Source: Chiridota heheva
Lineage: Eukaryota; Echinodermata; Holothuroidea; Apodida; Chiridotidae
NCBI GenBank assembly: GCA_020152595.1
Contig: JAIGNY010004464.1
Span: 22,501-86,500 of the forward strand
Length of the DNA: 64,000 nt
Direction of reading: 5' to 3'
The notes beneath the pieces are model-generated. The model did no database searches. It saw only the letters and a program-made list of their open reading frames with translations, and had not been told where the DNA came from. Both the position numbers and the translations under genes were made by a program. Shown here one piece after another: positions 63,997 to 64,000 of this stretch. Numbering within the stretch: position 1 is the stretch's first letter; the number at the start of each line of letters is the position of its first letter.

Positions 63997-64000
63997 ATTT

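Overview
This is a piece of an animal genome: AT-rich intronic DNA, GT-AG introns and many degraded mobile elements. The host gene is recognised with high confidence as the orthologue of MYCBP2 (PAM/Highwire/RPM-1, the PHR family), a very large neuronal E3 ubiquitin ligase. Thirty internal exons on the + strand between 5874 and 63589 join into about 1,570 codons, roughly the N-terminal third of the protein: N-terminal region, RCC1-like domain split by a cysteine-rich insert, first PHR domain, and the helical region after it. The start codon, second PHR domain, zinc-binding and RING domains lie outside the window. The organism is inferred to be a marine invertebrate deuterostome, probably an echinoderm or relative. 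This rests on the repeat types and the frequent TAGGCCTA/ACGTTAGG-like words, and it is a judgement, not a proof.

Layout. 1-2900: no recognised gene; a cluster of TGASTCA motifs lies at 1267-1555. 2905-5725: a decayed CR1/jockey-type LINE carrying two later insertions. 5874-6548: exons 1-2. 6722-14913: intron 2, filled by an I-superfamily LINE (EN-RT-RNase H) that is split by a full-length copy of the same family with a 9-bp target duplication; a THAP-domain remnant follows. 16711-26222: exons 3-7, with further LINE copies and a complete 1,045-bp hAT-like element between them. 26.6-34.7 kb: exons 8-13 with SINEs and minisatellites. 34869-41850: two related elements with Helentron/HINE-like ends around exons 14-15, the longer one carrying exact Oct-Sox composite motifs. 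41996-51366: exons 16-22 with two minisatellites of 0.8 and 1.9 kb. 51.6-62.0 kb: exons 23-28 plus four more arrays (51, about 94, 48 and 55 bp periods). 62632-63589: exons 29-30.

Almost all long open frames in the 27-62 kb part are tandem arrays whose period is a multiple of three or that lack stops; they are not genes. Splice phases agree at every MYCBP2 junction except exon 28 to 29, where a small exon appears to be missing. The most notable observations are the HINE-like family with Oct-Sox motifs, the tandem triplication of the exon 19 splice donor, the 24-bp array whose every unit resembles a 3' splice site, the frameshifted THAP domain, and several nested insertions with exact target duplications.
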